From CAYONP01 sp964405335 (lineage in GTDB: Bacteria; Armatimonadota; UBA10988): a DNA stretch of 46,395 nucleotides. Under the pieces are notes generated by a model. The model was not told where the DNA came from. It was given only the letters and a program-made list of their open reading frames with translations, and did not search any database. The translations under genes were made by a program, and so were the position numbers. How positions within the stretch are numbered: position 1 is the stretch's first letter; each line of letters opens with the position of its first letter. The DNA is taken from NCBI GenBank assembly GCA_964405335.1, contig CAYONP010000042.1:1-46395 (forward strand), given 5' to 3'. Shown piece by piece: positions 39,504 to 46,395 of this stretch.

Positions 39504-40400
39504 GTGACCAGGCCGATCCTCGGCGTCACCCACCAACTGCTCTGCCCGGACGCCTGGACCGACGCCGAGGCGCATGAGCGGACGTTGTGCGAGATCATGC
39601 TCGACCTGCCGGTCGAGGCGATCGATCTCCTCGGCCCGCCCGACGGCAACCCGGCTCGCATCGCCCGCGAGGCGGCCGCGGTGCGCTCGTCGGGCAAGCA
39701 GGTCCACTTCTGTCTGCCCTTCCTCCACGCCGAGCCGGGCAGCGATCCATCGCACCCCGACGCGGCCCACCGGGCGCGCGCCCTCGAGACCGCCACCGCC
39801 GGCCTGGCCGTCGCACACGCCTTCGGCGCGACGCGGGTGGTCACCGTCAGCGGCGCCGACCTGGGCCCCGAGCGCCGCGCCGCGCACACCGCGGGCTATG
39901 TCGAGTTCCTCACCGCGCTCTGCGCCGCGGCGGCGCCGCTGCCGCTGGTGATCGAGCCGATGGACCGCGAGATCGACAAACGCGCCCTGATCGGCCCGAC
40001 CGCCGAGGCCGCCGCGCTGGTCCGCCGCGTCCACGCGGCCGGGCCGACCAACCTCGGCCTGCTGGTCGACATGAGCCACCTGCCGCTGCTCGGCGAGGGC
40101 TTTGACCAGGCGCTCGACGTCGCCGGCGAGCTGACGCACCATGTCCACCTCGGTAACTGCCTGCTGAGTGATCGGGGCGACCCACTCTACGGCGACAAGC
40201 ACCCGCCGCTGGGCTATCCCGGCAGCGAGCACGACGCCTCGCACCTGCGTGAGTTCGTCGCCGCGCTGCGGCGCAGTGGCTACCTCGCCCGCGACGGCGC
40301 GACGGTCAGCTTCGAGGTCCGGCCGCGGGCGGGCCTGACCGAGCGCGAGACGATCGAGCAGCATCTGGCCTGGTTCGAGGAGGCGTGGGCGGCACCATGA
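39504..40400 (+). CDS. Sugar-phosphate isomerase/epimerase-like TIM barrel protein
   Basis: The 298-residue protein begins at GTG 39504, two codons before a strand-like ILGVTHQLLCPD. AP-endonuclease-2-type barrel strands follow: VEAIDLLGP, QVHFCLPFL, ATRVVTVSG, LPLVIEPMDRE with the metal-ligand Glu, LGLLVDMSHLPLLG with Asp and His, HHVHLGNCLLSD with His, and TVSFEVRP with the last Glu. This fits xylose isomerase-like epimerases. The gene overlaps the DppA-like ATG by 4 nt. Substrate unknown. Confidence 0.82.
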   Translation: MTRPILGVTHQLLCPDAWTDAEAHERTLCEIMLDLPVEAIDLLGPPDGNPARIAREAAAVRSSGKQVHFCLPFLHAEPGSDPSHPDAAHRARALETATAGLAVAHAFGATRVVTVSGADLGPERRAAHTAGYVEFLTALCAAAAPLPLVIEPMDREIDKRALIGPTAEAAALVRRVHAAGPTNLGLLVDMSHLPLLGEGFDQALDVAGELTHHVHLGNCLLSDRGDPLYGDKHPPLGYPGSEHDASHLREFVAALRRSGYLARDGATVSFEVRPRAGLTERETIEQHLAWFEEAWAAP

Positions 40401-41218
40401 GGTTCCTCATCCGCTGCGACATGGAAGGCCTGACCGGCGTCACCACCTATGACGAGGTGACCCCCGGCAAAGCGCTCTATGAGGCCGGCCGCGACCTGCT
40501 GATGCACGACCTGCTGGCGGTCATCGACGGCCTCAGCCCGGCCGAGGTGGTGCTCTACGACGAGCACGTCGCCGGGCGCAACGTGCGCCTCGACCGGCTG
40601 CCGGCGAACGTGCGCGCCATCGTTGGCAAGCCGCCCTACCGCGTCGACTGGCCCGGCGGGCTGGGGCCGGGCATCGACGCGATGTTGATGGTCGGCTTCC
40701 ACAGCATGGCCGGCACGCCGGGTGGCACGCTGGCGCACACGTACGAGCACGACATCGAGGCGATCGAGATCAACGGCCGGCGGGTCGGCGAGGTCGGCGT
40801 CGAGTCGGCCCTGGCCGGCGAGCTGGACATCCCGATGATCCTCTACGCCGGCGACAGCGCCGGCGCGGCCGAGGCGCAGGCGCTGATCGGCGGCCTGACC
40901 TGCGTGGTAACCAAGGAGTCGCTCGGCGACACGGCGGCCGACTGCCTCGCCGCGTCGGCCACGGGTGAGTTGCTGCGCCGGGCGGCGATGACGCTACGCC
41001 GGCCGGTCGGCTGGCCGGCACCGCTCAAGCTGGGCCAACCGGTGGAGCTGCGGATCACGCTGGCGGACACGCCATACCGCGCCGCGTTACAGAACGTTCA
41101 CCCTGGTATTATGGCCTCGGAAACCACGGCGATTCTGGAGTTTAACAGCCTCGCGGCGGCTTGGGCGCAATACTGGGAGTGCAAGCTGGCGGCGCAGGCG
41201 GTGCTGGCGCGCGGCTGA
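40397..41218 (+). CDS. M55 D-aminopeptidase (DppA family)
   Basis: The 273-residue protein shows the DppA signature: IRCDMEGLTGV with metal ligands D8 and E10, VLYDEHV with further ligand residues, MLMVGFHSMAGTPGGTLAHTY with the two His ligands and VGEVGVESALAGELDIPM. DppA is a decameric zinc D-aminopeptidase; the family acts on D-amino acid peptides. ATG 40397 overlaps the preceding stop (ATGA). Coupling with a TIM-barrel isomerase is not a standard arrangement and may reflect cell-wall or sugar salvage. Confidence 0.9.
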   Translation: MRFLIRCDMEGLTGVTTYDEVTPGKALYEAGRDLLMHDLLAVIDGLSPAEVVLYDEHVAGRNVRLDRLPANVRAIVGKPPYRVDWPGGLGPGIDAMLMVGFHSMAGTPGGTLAHTYEHDIEAIEINGRRVGEVGVESALAGELDIPMILYAGDSAGAAEAQALIGGLTCVVTKESLGDTAADCLAASATGELLRRAAMTLRRPVGWPAPLKLGQPVELRITLADTPYRAALQNVHPGIMASETTAILEFNSLAAAWAQYWECKLAAQAVLARG

Positions 41219-41242
41219 GCACGGACCGGAGGAGGGCGCGCG

Positions 41243-42493
41243 ATGCAGCAGTGGCTGAGACGGGTCGGTCTGGCGGCGGCCCTGGCCGTGGTGGCGGCCG
41301 GCGTCGGCTGCAGCAGCAGTGATTTCAGCGTCGACACGCTCGACGCGGCCTTCTCCCGCCGCGGGCGCGGCGCGGTCGATGGGTTCGTGTTCGTGCCGAC
41401 GCGCTCGCACCTAGGCCTCGGCGCGCCGGTGATGCCGCACGCGCAGATCGAAATCGTCCCCCTGCCGCTGCGCGACAACCTGCCGATTGTCAACAGCCAG
41501 GCCAACGAGCATGGCTTCTACTCGTTCGATCAGCTCGAGCTGAACCGGCCCTATCTGGTCCTGGCCACCGAGCCGTTCGGCGGCACGCGACGGCTGGCCG
41601 GGCTGCTTAACTTCAACCCCGACAACGAGTTGGTGCGACGCGACTTGACCGATATCACCACGCTGGCGGCGCGCGTCTATGAGCTGAGCGGCAACTCGCG
41701 GCCGCTGTCGTTGTTCCAGATCCAGGCGCTCGAGCGGCTCTCCGAAGAGGCGCTCGACGAATCGCCGCAAGGCGGGTTCGCCACCACCGACATCAACGTC
41801 CTCGACACGCTGGCCACCGATCTCCTGGCGCGCAGCTTCGGCGACCTGCTGGTCCGCGTCTCGAGCGATCCAATGGCCGAGGTGACCGTGCTGCTCAACG
41901 GCGTCGAGGCGGGCAAGGTCGGCAGCGGGCCGGTCGACAGCCGCGAGTTGGCGCCGGGCGAGATTCTGATCGAGGATCTGGTCCGCGGCAGCCTGACCGT
42001 CGAGCTCCGCGCCACGGGCTTCTTTGCCGACACCTTCGAGGTCGAGATCCTCGGCGGCGAGCAGGTCGACGTCGATCGCCAACTGGTGCCCCTACCGCGG
42101 CTCGGGGCCAACCTGCCGCCGGTGATCATCGGCGTCGGCGCTCAACCGCGCCGGCTGCCGTTCCAGGGCGGGCGAATCCAGTTGGCCGCGCGCATCCGCG
42201 ACCCCGAGGGCGACCGCGTCACTGCCGTGGCGGTGGTCCGCGGGCCGGCCAACCAGGTCCGCACCGTGCCGCTGCTGCCGCGGGGCGACCGAACCTTCGT
42301 CGGCGAGCTGGACATCGCCGGCAACCCGAACCGGACCAACGAGGTCTACGGCGTGTTGGTCCTGGCCGTCGACGCGCCGTTCACGCTGCCCGCGACGCCG
42401 AGCGAGTTCGAGCGTGACCGCGGCCGGCCGTCGCTGCGGCTATTCCAGTTCCTGGTCGATCCGGTCGAGTCGCCGCCCGACCCACCGGCCTGA
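41243..42493 (+). CDS. Lipoprotein with carboxypeptidase-regulatory/PEGA-like domains
   Basis: The 416-residue protein has GGAGGAGG before ATG 41243 and a lipoprotein signal (LAAALAVVAAGVGC). Beta-sandwich segments follow: GAVDGFVFVP with IEIVPLPLRDN and GFYSFDQLELNRPYLVLAT, an Ala/Leu-rich helical region (150-190), then a PEGA-like domain (GDLLVRVSSDPMAEVTVLLN, GVEAGKVGSG, VRGSLTVELRATGF). A third domain of 100 residues begins PPVIIGVGAQ and ends with Pro-rich sequence. No enzyme signature. The LivF-like gene follows 2 nt after its stop. Confidence 0.78.
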   Translation: MQQWLRRVGLAAALAVVAAGVGCSSSDFSVDTLDAAFSRRGRGAVDGFVFVPTRSHLGLGAPVMPHAQIEIVPLPLRDNLPIVNSQANEHGFYSFDQLELNRPYLVLATEPFGGTRRLAGLLNFNPDNELVRRDLTDITTLAARVYELSGNSRPLSLFQIQALERLSEEALDESPQGGFATTDINVLDTLATDLLARSFGDLLVRVSSDPMAEVTVLLNGVEAGKVGSGPVDSRELAPGEILIEDLVRGSLTVELRATGFFADTFEVEILGGEQVDVDRQLVPLPRLGANLPPVIIGVGAQPRRLPFQGGRIQLAARIRDPEGDRVTAVAVVRGPANQVRTVPLLPRGDRTFVGELDIAGNPNRTNEVYGVLVLAVDAPFTLPATPSEFERDRGRPSLRLFQFLVDPVESPPDPPA

Positions 42494-42495
42494 TT

Positions 42496-43224
42496 ATGGC
42501 CCTGCTCGAACTCCGGGGAGTGACCGCCTGCTACGTGCAGCGGACCATCCTGCGGGGGGTCGATCTGACCGTCGAGGCGGGCGAACTGGTCGCGCTCTGC
42601 GGCCCGAACGGCGCGGGCAAGTCGACCGTGCTCAAGAGCATCGTCGGCCTGACCGAGGTGACCGGCGGGACGATCCAGCTCGCCGGCGAGCCGGCCGGCG
42701 CGACGCCGCGCGCGAACCTGGCCCGCGGCATCGTCTACTTGCCGCAGGGCGGGCAGGTCTTTGCGCCGCTGACAGTGGCCGAGAACCTCGGCCTGGCAGC
42801 CAGCCTGGCCGGCGCCGACGGGCGGCACGACGAGGCGCTGGCGCCGTTCGACGAGCTGCGCGGCCGGCTGCGGCAGCGGGCGGGGACCTTGTCGGGCGGG
42901 CAGCGGCAGCAGTTGGCGCTGGCCATGGCGCTGCTGTCGCAACCGCGGCTGCTGTTGGTCGACGAGCCGACCATCGGCCTCTCCGCGCCGCTGGCGCGGC
43001 GGGCGATGGAACTGCTCTCGGCGGTGCGCGAGCGGCTCGGCGCGGGTATCTTGATGGTCGAGCAGAACGTCGGCCTGGCGCTGGCGACGTGCGACCGGGC
43101 AGTGCTGCTGGTCGCCGGCCGGAGCGTGGCCGACTGGCCCTGTGCGGCGGTGCGGTCGGACGCCGGGTTGACCGAGCAATTCATGCTCGGGCTGGAAACC
43201 CCGGTTTCAGAGCCGTGTCGTTGA
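42496..43224 (+). CDS. LivF-like ABC transporter ATPase, orphan
   Basis: The 242-residue protein has Walker A GPNGAGKST, the Q-loop region YLPQGGQVFAPLTVAENL, the signature LSGGQRQQ, Walker B LLLVDEPTIGL and the H-loop position replaced by Q in MVEQNVGLAL. The QGG(Q)VFxxLTVxEN loop is typical of LivF, the branched-chain amino acid ATPase. No LivG, permease or binding protein is nearby, and the upstream gene is an unrelated lipoprotein. The transported substrate is therefore unknown. Confidence 0.88.
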   Translation: MALLELRGVTACYVQRTILRGVDLTVEAGELVALCGPNGAGKSTVLKSIVGLTEVTGGTIQLAGEPAGATPRANLARGIVYLPQGGQVFAPLTVAENLGLAASLAGADGRHDEALAPFDELRGRLRQRAGTLSGGQRQQLALAMALLSQPRLLLVDEPTIGLSAPLARRAMELLSAVRERLGAGILMVEQNVGLALATCDRAVLLVAGRSVADWPCAAVRSDAGLTEQFMLGLETPVSEPCR

Positions 43225-43250
43225 CAATAGCGGGGCTCGGTGCATACTTT
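43221..43250 (+). promoter_or_regulatory. Sigma70-type promoter for the 2-oxoacid oxidoreductase operon
   Basis: TTGACA (43221-43226), a perfect -35, precedes TACTTT (43245-43250) by 18 bp (or ATACTT by 17). Transcription from about 43257 would give a leader of some 45 nt. It overlaps the stop of the LivF-like gene. Confidence 0.6.
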
Positions 43251-43299
43251 GCATCGGAGCCCCGCAGGCGGCGATTCCGTGCGCCTCAGGATTGCAGGC

Positions 43300-45033
43300 A
43301 TGTCCGAGCTGATTGTCAAGGTCGGTGGCGAGGGCGGCACCGACTCCCCCACCACCGCCGGCGAGTTCATCACCCTGACCGCCATCCGCGAGGGTAACGA
43401 GGTGTTCACCCTGCGGACCCTGCCGGCCGAGATCAAAGGCGGCCTGGCCACCTACCAGTGCCGCATGAGCGCGCAACGGGTGGTCTCGCAGGGCGACGGC
43501 CCCGATGTGCTCTGTTGTATGAACCAGGAGTCGTACGACGTCCTGGCCGGCGAGTTGACCCGCGACGACTCGGTCCTGGTCTACGACAGCGACAGCGTCC
43601 ACCTCGACGAGCGGGTCAACGGGCAGGTCACCAAGTACGGGGTGCCGATGAGCTCGATTGCCAGCGACCAGGTGAACGAGCGGCGGACCAAGAACATGGT
43701 CCTGCTCGGCGCCCTGGCCGAGCTGTTCGGCATCCCGCTCGAGACGCTCAAGCAGTGCGTGGTCGACAAGTACGGCCGGCGCAGCCCGCAGGCGGTCGAG
43801 CTGAACCACAAGGCGCTCGACGCCGGCGCGCAGTATGTCGCCGAGAATCTCAGCCGGTCGGAGCGCTACCGCTTCGAGAGCAATCCCGACCAGGCCAAGC
43901 GGCGGCGGATGGTGGTCGACGGCTCGGAAGCGGTGGCCATGGGCGCCGCGGTGGCGCAGTGCGATCTCTACGCCGGTTATCCGATCACGCCGGCCAGCGA
44001 CATCATGCACTGGCTGGCGGCACATCTGCCCAAGTTCGGGGCGACGGTGATCCAGACCGAGGACGAGATCGCCGCCCTCGGCGTCTGCCTCGGCGCGAGC
44101 TTCGCCGGGGCCAAGTCGATGACCGCGACGAGCGGCCCAGGCCTGGCGCTGATGGTCGAGATGCTCGGTCTGGCGGTGATGGCGGAACTGCCGGTGGTGG
44201 TCATCGACGCCATGCGCGGCGGGCCGTCGACCGGCCTGCCGACCAAGTGCGAGAGCGGCGACCTGAACCTGGCCGTGCTCGGCGCGCACGGCGACGCGCC
44301 GCGGATCGTCGTCGCGCCGGCCAACATCCGCGACTGCCTGCACGACACCATCGGGGCGTTCAACCTGGCCGAGAAGTACCAGACGCCGGTGATTCTGCTC
44401 AGTGATCAGTCGATGGCCATGCGCACGCAGGCGATTGAGCCGCCCGACCTGGGCAAGGTCCGGCTCGACCGGCGCTTGCTGCAGACCGTCACCGACGCCG
44501 ACTACAAGCGCTATGAGCTGACCGAGAGCAACGTCGCGCCGATGACCTTGCCGGGCGGCGAGGCGGCGAACTTCTACACCATCACCGGCCTGGCGCACGA
44601 TGAACACGGCAACCCGGCGACGAACAACGGCCCGCTGAGCGCGCGTTACATGGAGCGGCGCGAGCAGAAGATCCGCGCCGCCGCCGCCGAGCCGGGATGG
44701 TCGCGGCTGCACGGCCCGAAGACGGCCCAGCTTGGGGTGATTAGCTGGGGCAGCATGGAGGGTTCGGTGGTCGAGGCGATCGACCGCCTGGCGGCCGAGG
44801 AGATCGCCGTCCGCTGTCTGCACCTGCGCATGCTCTCGCCGCTGCCTGTCGAGGAGATCATGGCCTTTGCCGCCACGGTCGAGCAGGTGGTCGTCTGCGA
44901 ACTGAACTTCAGCGGGCAGCTCAACCGGTTGATCCGGGCCGAAACCGGATTGCCGACGAGGCTGGTTAACAAGTACGACGGCGTGCCGTTCACGCCGGGC
45001 GATCTCGTCGCCGCGCTGCGCGAGGAGGTGTGA
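43300..45033 (+). CDS. korA: 2-oxoacid:ferredoxin oxidoreductase, fused gamma-alpha subunit
   Basis: The 577-residue protein joins a gamma-type domain (1-190: IVKVGGEGGTDSPTTAGEFI, EIKGGLATYQCRMSAQRV) to the alpha domain: AQCDLYAGYPITPASDIMHW, IQTEDEIAALGVCLGASFAG, MTATSGPGLALMVEMLGLA, PVVVIDAMRGGPSTGLPTK and a C-terminal LRMLSPLPVEEIMAF. The YPITPS-like and GPSTG motifs fit 2-oxoglutarate:ferredoxin oxidoreductase. With KorB it oxidatively decarboxylates a 2-oxoacid with CoA and ferredoxin. ATG 43300 starts directly at the gamma domain. Exact substrate is inferred from architecture. Confidence 0.9.
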   Translation: MSELIVKVGGEGGTDSPTTAGEFITLTAIREGNEVFTLRTLPAEIKGGLATYQCRMSAQRVVSQGDGPDVLCCMNQESYDVLAGELTRDDSVLVYDSDSVHLDERVNGQVTKYGVPMSSIASDQVNERRTKNMVLLGALAELFGIPLETLKQCVVDKYGRRSPQAVELNHKALDAGAQYVAENLSRSERYRFESNPDQAKRRRMVVDGSEAVAMGAAVAQCDLYAGYPITPASDIMHWLAAHLPKFGATVIQTEDEIAALGVCLGASFAGAKSMTATSGPGLALMVEMLGLAVMAELPVVVIDAMRGGPSTGLPTKCESGDLNLAVLGAHGDAPRIVVAPANIRDCLHDTIGAFNLAEKYQTPVILLSDQSMAMRTQAIEPPDLGKVRLDRRLLQTVTDADYKRYELTESNVAPMTLPGGEAANFYTITGLAHDEHGNPATNNGPLSARYMERREQKIRAAAAEPGWSRLHGPKTAQLGVISWGSMEGSVVEAIDRLAAEEIAVRCLHLRMLSPLPVEEIMAFAATVEQVVVCELNFSGQLNRLIRAETGLPTRLVNKYDGVPFTPGDLVAALREEV

Positions 45034-45036
45034 CCG

Positions 45037-45927
45037 ATGGCCGATACTGTTCAGGCACAGACCCTGGCCGAAGCCAAGCCGCGCACGGCCAAAGAGTACC
45101 GGAGCGACGTCGACCCGATCTGGTGTCCCGGCTGCGGCGACTTCGGCGTGCTGTCGTCGGTCTCCGAGGTCTTGGCCGAGAGCGGCACCGACCCGCGCGA
45201 GGTGGTCATCGTCTCGGGCATCGGGTGCAGCAGCCGGTTCCCCGCCTTCCTCAAGTGCTACGGCTTCCACGGTGTCCACGGCCGCGCGCTGCCGATTGCC
45301 ACCGGCGTGGCGCTGGCCAACCCCAACCTCAACGTGATCGTCGTCGGTGGCGACGGCGATGGGCTGAGCATCGGCGCGGGGCATTTCCCGCACGCCGCGC
45401 GGCGCAATGTCAACATCACGTATTTGATGCTGGACAACGAGATCTACGGCCTGACCAAGGGCCAGATCTCGCCCACGACGACCGACCTGGGCCTGGCCAA
45501 GAAGGCGCTCAGCTCGCCGTTCGGGAGCTGGGAAGCGCCGCTCAACCCGGCCGGCCTGGCGCTCAGCTACGGCGCCAGCTTCGTCGCCCGGGCTTACAGC
45601 GCGCAGCGCAAAGAGATGACCAAGGTGATCGACGAGGCGTTCCGCCACCGCGGCTTCAGCTTCGTGCAGGTGATCAGCCCGTGCACGACCTTCTATAACA
45701 GCTACAAGACCTTCACGCCGCGGGTGGTCAGCGTCACCGCCGACCACAACGTGCACGACCGGCACGGCGCTATCCACCTGGCCTACGACCAGGACCACAT
45801 CTGGCTCGGCGTGCTCTATCGCGAGCCGACCCGGCCGACGCTCGACGAGCAGTTCAAGCATCTCGGCGAGGTGGCGCGGGGCGGGCGCGAGCACTCGCTC
45901 GAGGCTATTTTTGCCACCTATGGCTGA
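45037..45927 (+). CDS. korB: 2-oxoacid:ferredoxin oxidoreductase, beta subunit
   Basis: The 296-residue protein carries the thiamine diphosphate signature: DPIWCPGCGDFGVLSSVSEV, SGIGCSSRFPAFLKCYGFHG, HGRALPIATGVALANP and GGDGDGLSIGAGHFPHA, then LMLDNEIYGLTKGQISPTT. The CPGCG and IGCSSR cysteines and the GDGDGLSIG ThDP motif are intact. The gene starts 3 nt after korA with GGAGG inside its end and overlaps the next small gene by 8 nt. It should be the catalytic partner of KorA. Substrate preference (2-oxoglutarate or another 2-oxoacid) needs assay. Confidence 0.93.
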   Translation: MADTVQAQTLAEAKPRTAKEYRSDVDPIWCPGCGDFGVLSSVSEVLAESGTDPREVVIVSGIGCSSRFPAFLKCYGFHGVHGRALPIATGVALANPNLNVIVVGGDGDGLSIGAGHFPHAARRNVNITYLMLDNEIYGLTKGQISPTTTDLGLAKKALSSPFGSWEAPLNPAGLALSYGASFVARAYSAQRKEMTKVIDEAFRHRGFSFVQVISPCTTFYNSYKTFTPRVVSVTADHNVHDRHGAIHLAYDQDHIWLGVLYREPTRPTLDEQFKHLGEVARGGREHSLEAIFATYG

Positions 45928-46219
45928 GCCCGACCCAGGCTATGAGGCGCTGCGCGCGGCGCTGTTCGAAGGCGAGCTGACCGCCGACGAAGCGCGCGAC
46001 CTGCACGCCGCGTTGGTCGCCCGGCGCGACATGATCCGCGCCGCCTGTGAACACGGTACCGCGCGGCCCGAAGACCTCGCCGAGCTCCAGCAGATCGACC
46101 AGCAGCTCCAGATCCTGGCCGAAGAAGAGGTCGTCGCCGAGTTCGTCGAGGAGGCCTTCGAGGCCACCGTCCGGCGGCAGGAGATGCTCGACCAGGCGGG
46201 GGAGATCGAGCCGGAGTGA
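45920..46219 (+). CDS. Small acidic helical protein after korB
   Basis: A 99-residue protein starting at ATG 45920, inside the end of korB, and rich in Glu/Asp/Ala. Predicted helices include GYEALRAALFEGELTADEAR, LHAALVARRDMIRAA, LAELQQIDQQLQILAEEE and EAFEATVRRQEMLDQAGE, a coiled-coil-like pattern. No family is recognised. Overlap with korB and the shared operon suggest a small accessory or assembly factor. It ends just before the tandem repeats. Function unknown. Confidence 0.6.
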   Translation: MAEPDPGYEALRAALFEGELTADEARDLHAALVARRDMIRAACEHGTARPEDLAELQQIDQQLQILAEEEVVAEFVEEAFEATVRRQEMLDQAGEIEPE

Positions 46220-46225
46220 GCCGGC

Positions 46226-46395
46226 GGCCCGTTCGGCGAACGGGCCTTACCTGGGCGGGCGGGGACGCCCGCGCTCCGAACGGACCGCCGGCGTCCCGAG
46301 GACGGCGGCCCGTTCGGCGAACGGGCCCTACCTCGGCGGGCGGGGACGCACGCGCTCCGGACGGACCCCCCGCGACCCGAGGCCGGCGGCCCGTT
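46226..46395. repeat. 81-bp tandem repeats, family D, running off the window end
   Basis: Three starts of GGCCCGTTCGGCGAACGGGCC-type hairpins lie at 46226, 46307 and 46388, spaced exactly 81 bp. Each unit has the palindrome, then (in reverse) the GGTAGGG cap, a GCGGGCGGGGACGCCCGCGCTCC arm and a GACCGCCGGCGTCCC segment. Differences between units are few. The array continues beyond the window. Confidence 0.85.

Noticed and set aside
43207..45894. Long minus-strand open frame of about 895 codons opposite korA and korB
   Set aside because: It is a high-GC shadow of well-supported genes, rich in Arg, His, Gly, Asp and Val without any domain motif. The same applies to other long antisense frames, such as 2572-4530 and 8724-10193.
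46226..46395. CRISPR array
   Set aside because: The repeats are tandem 81-bp units without unique spacers, and no cas gene is in the window.

Overview
The window is a high-GC bacterial chromosome segment, probably from a metagenome-assembled scaffold because it carries three runs of exactly 100 N. The best lineage clue is the type IV prepilin-like protein at 29191-29886, which combines FTLIELLVVIAIIAILAAIL, FPVFAKAREKARQTSC and a C-terminal H-x9-DG motif. This combination is typical of Armatimonadota, with Planctomycetota and related phyla as the alternative. Many secreted carbohydrate-active or beta-propeller proteins, lipoproteins and Tat substrates fit a heterotrophic polysaccharide or glycoside degrader. 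No rRNA, tRNA or CRISPR array was seen.

Layout. 1-7888: a double NHL propeller (5' truncated), two coupled secreted TIM-barrel-type proteins (the second fused to a serine hydrolase), a GH99/WbsX-like protein and arsC. 7889-8330: a 93-bp palindromic element, then two tandem C-rich units that each end in a hairpin terminator. 8328-13028: an M14 carboxypeptidase coupled to an inactive paralogue, then L-rhamnonate dehydratase. 13082-14781: a truncated RelE/HigB-like toxin with an intact HTH antitoxin, a DUF4382 lipoprotein and an orphan HicB-like protein. 14847-20537: GH172, aldo/keto reductase, DapA-like aldolase, alpha/beta hydrolase and acyltransferase. 20595-23210: a minus-strand cluster ArsR-VOC-VOC-MoaD-like-BNR propeller with an operator over the ArsR start codon. 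23331-25440: a gapped secreted protein and a Tat-exported lactonase. 25706-27408: an XRE-ImmA/IrrE plus DUF4411 (PIN-like) pair of visibly lower GC. 27531-33059: Gfo/Idh/MocA oxidoreductase, a small membrane protein with the prepilin, moaC with a sugar-binding lipoprotein, and a Gly-rich DUF5666-like protein. 33323-41218: purN, a purH lacking its AICAR transformylase half, two three-domain jelly-roll proteins, an M28 lipoprotein, a TIM-barrel isomerase and DppA. 41243-46219: a lipoprotein, a LivF-like ATPase, and 2-oxoacid:ferredoxin oxidoreductase alpha and beta with a small acidic protein.

How genes may work together. RhmD, a DapA-like aldolase, an aldo/keto reductase and a beta-propeller lactonase could supply steps of a non-phosphorylated deoxy-sugar or sugar-acid pathway, fed by the GH172, GH99-like and sugar-binding proteins. 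Nearly every same-strand pair is translationally coupled, and eight junctions are 4-nt ATGA or GTGA overlaps. Intergenic space is colonised by modular palindromic repeats that share a GGTAGGG cap next to different palindromes; an 81-bp tandem array of one family runs off the right end.

Most worth following: the GGTAGGG-palindrome repeat superfamily, the tandem C-rich RNA-like units, the MoaD-like/BNR cluster, the M14 enzyme and pseudoenzyme pair, and the split purH. One scaffold gap (14929-15028) is false: identical 55-bp sequences flank it and collapsing them restores the GH172 reading frame.
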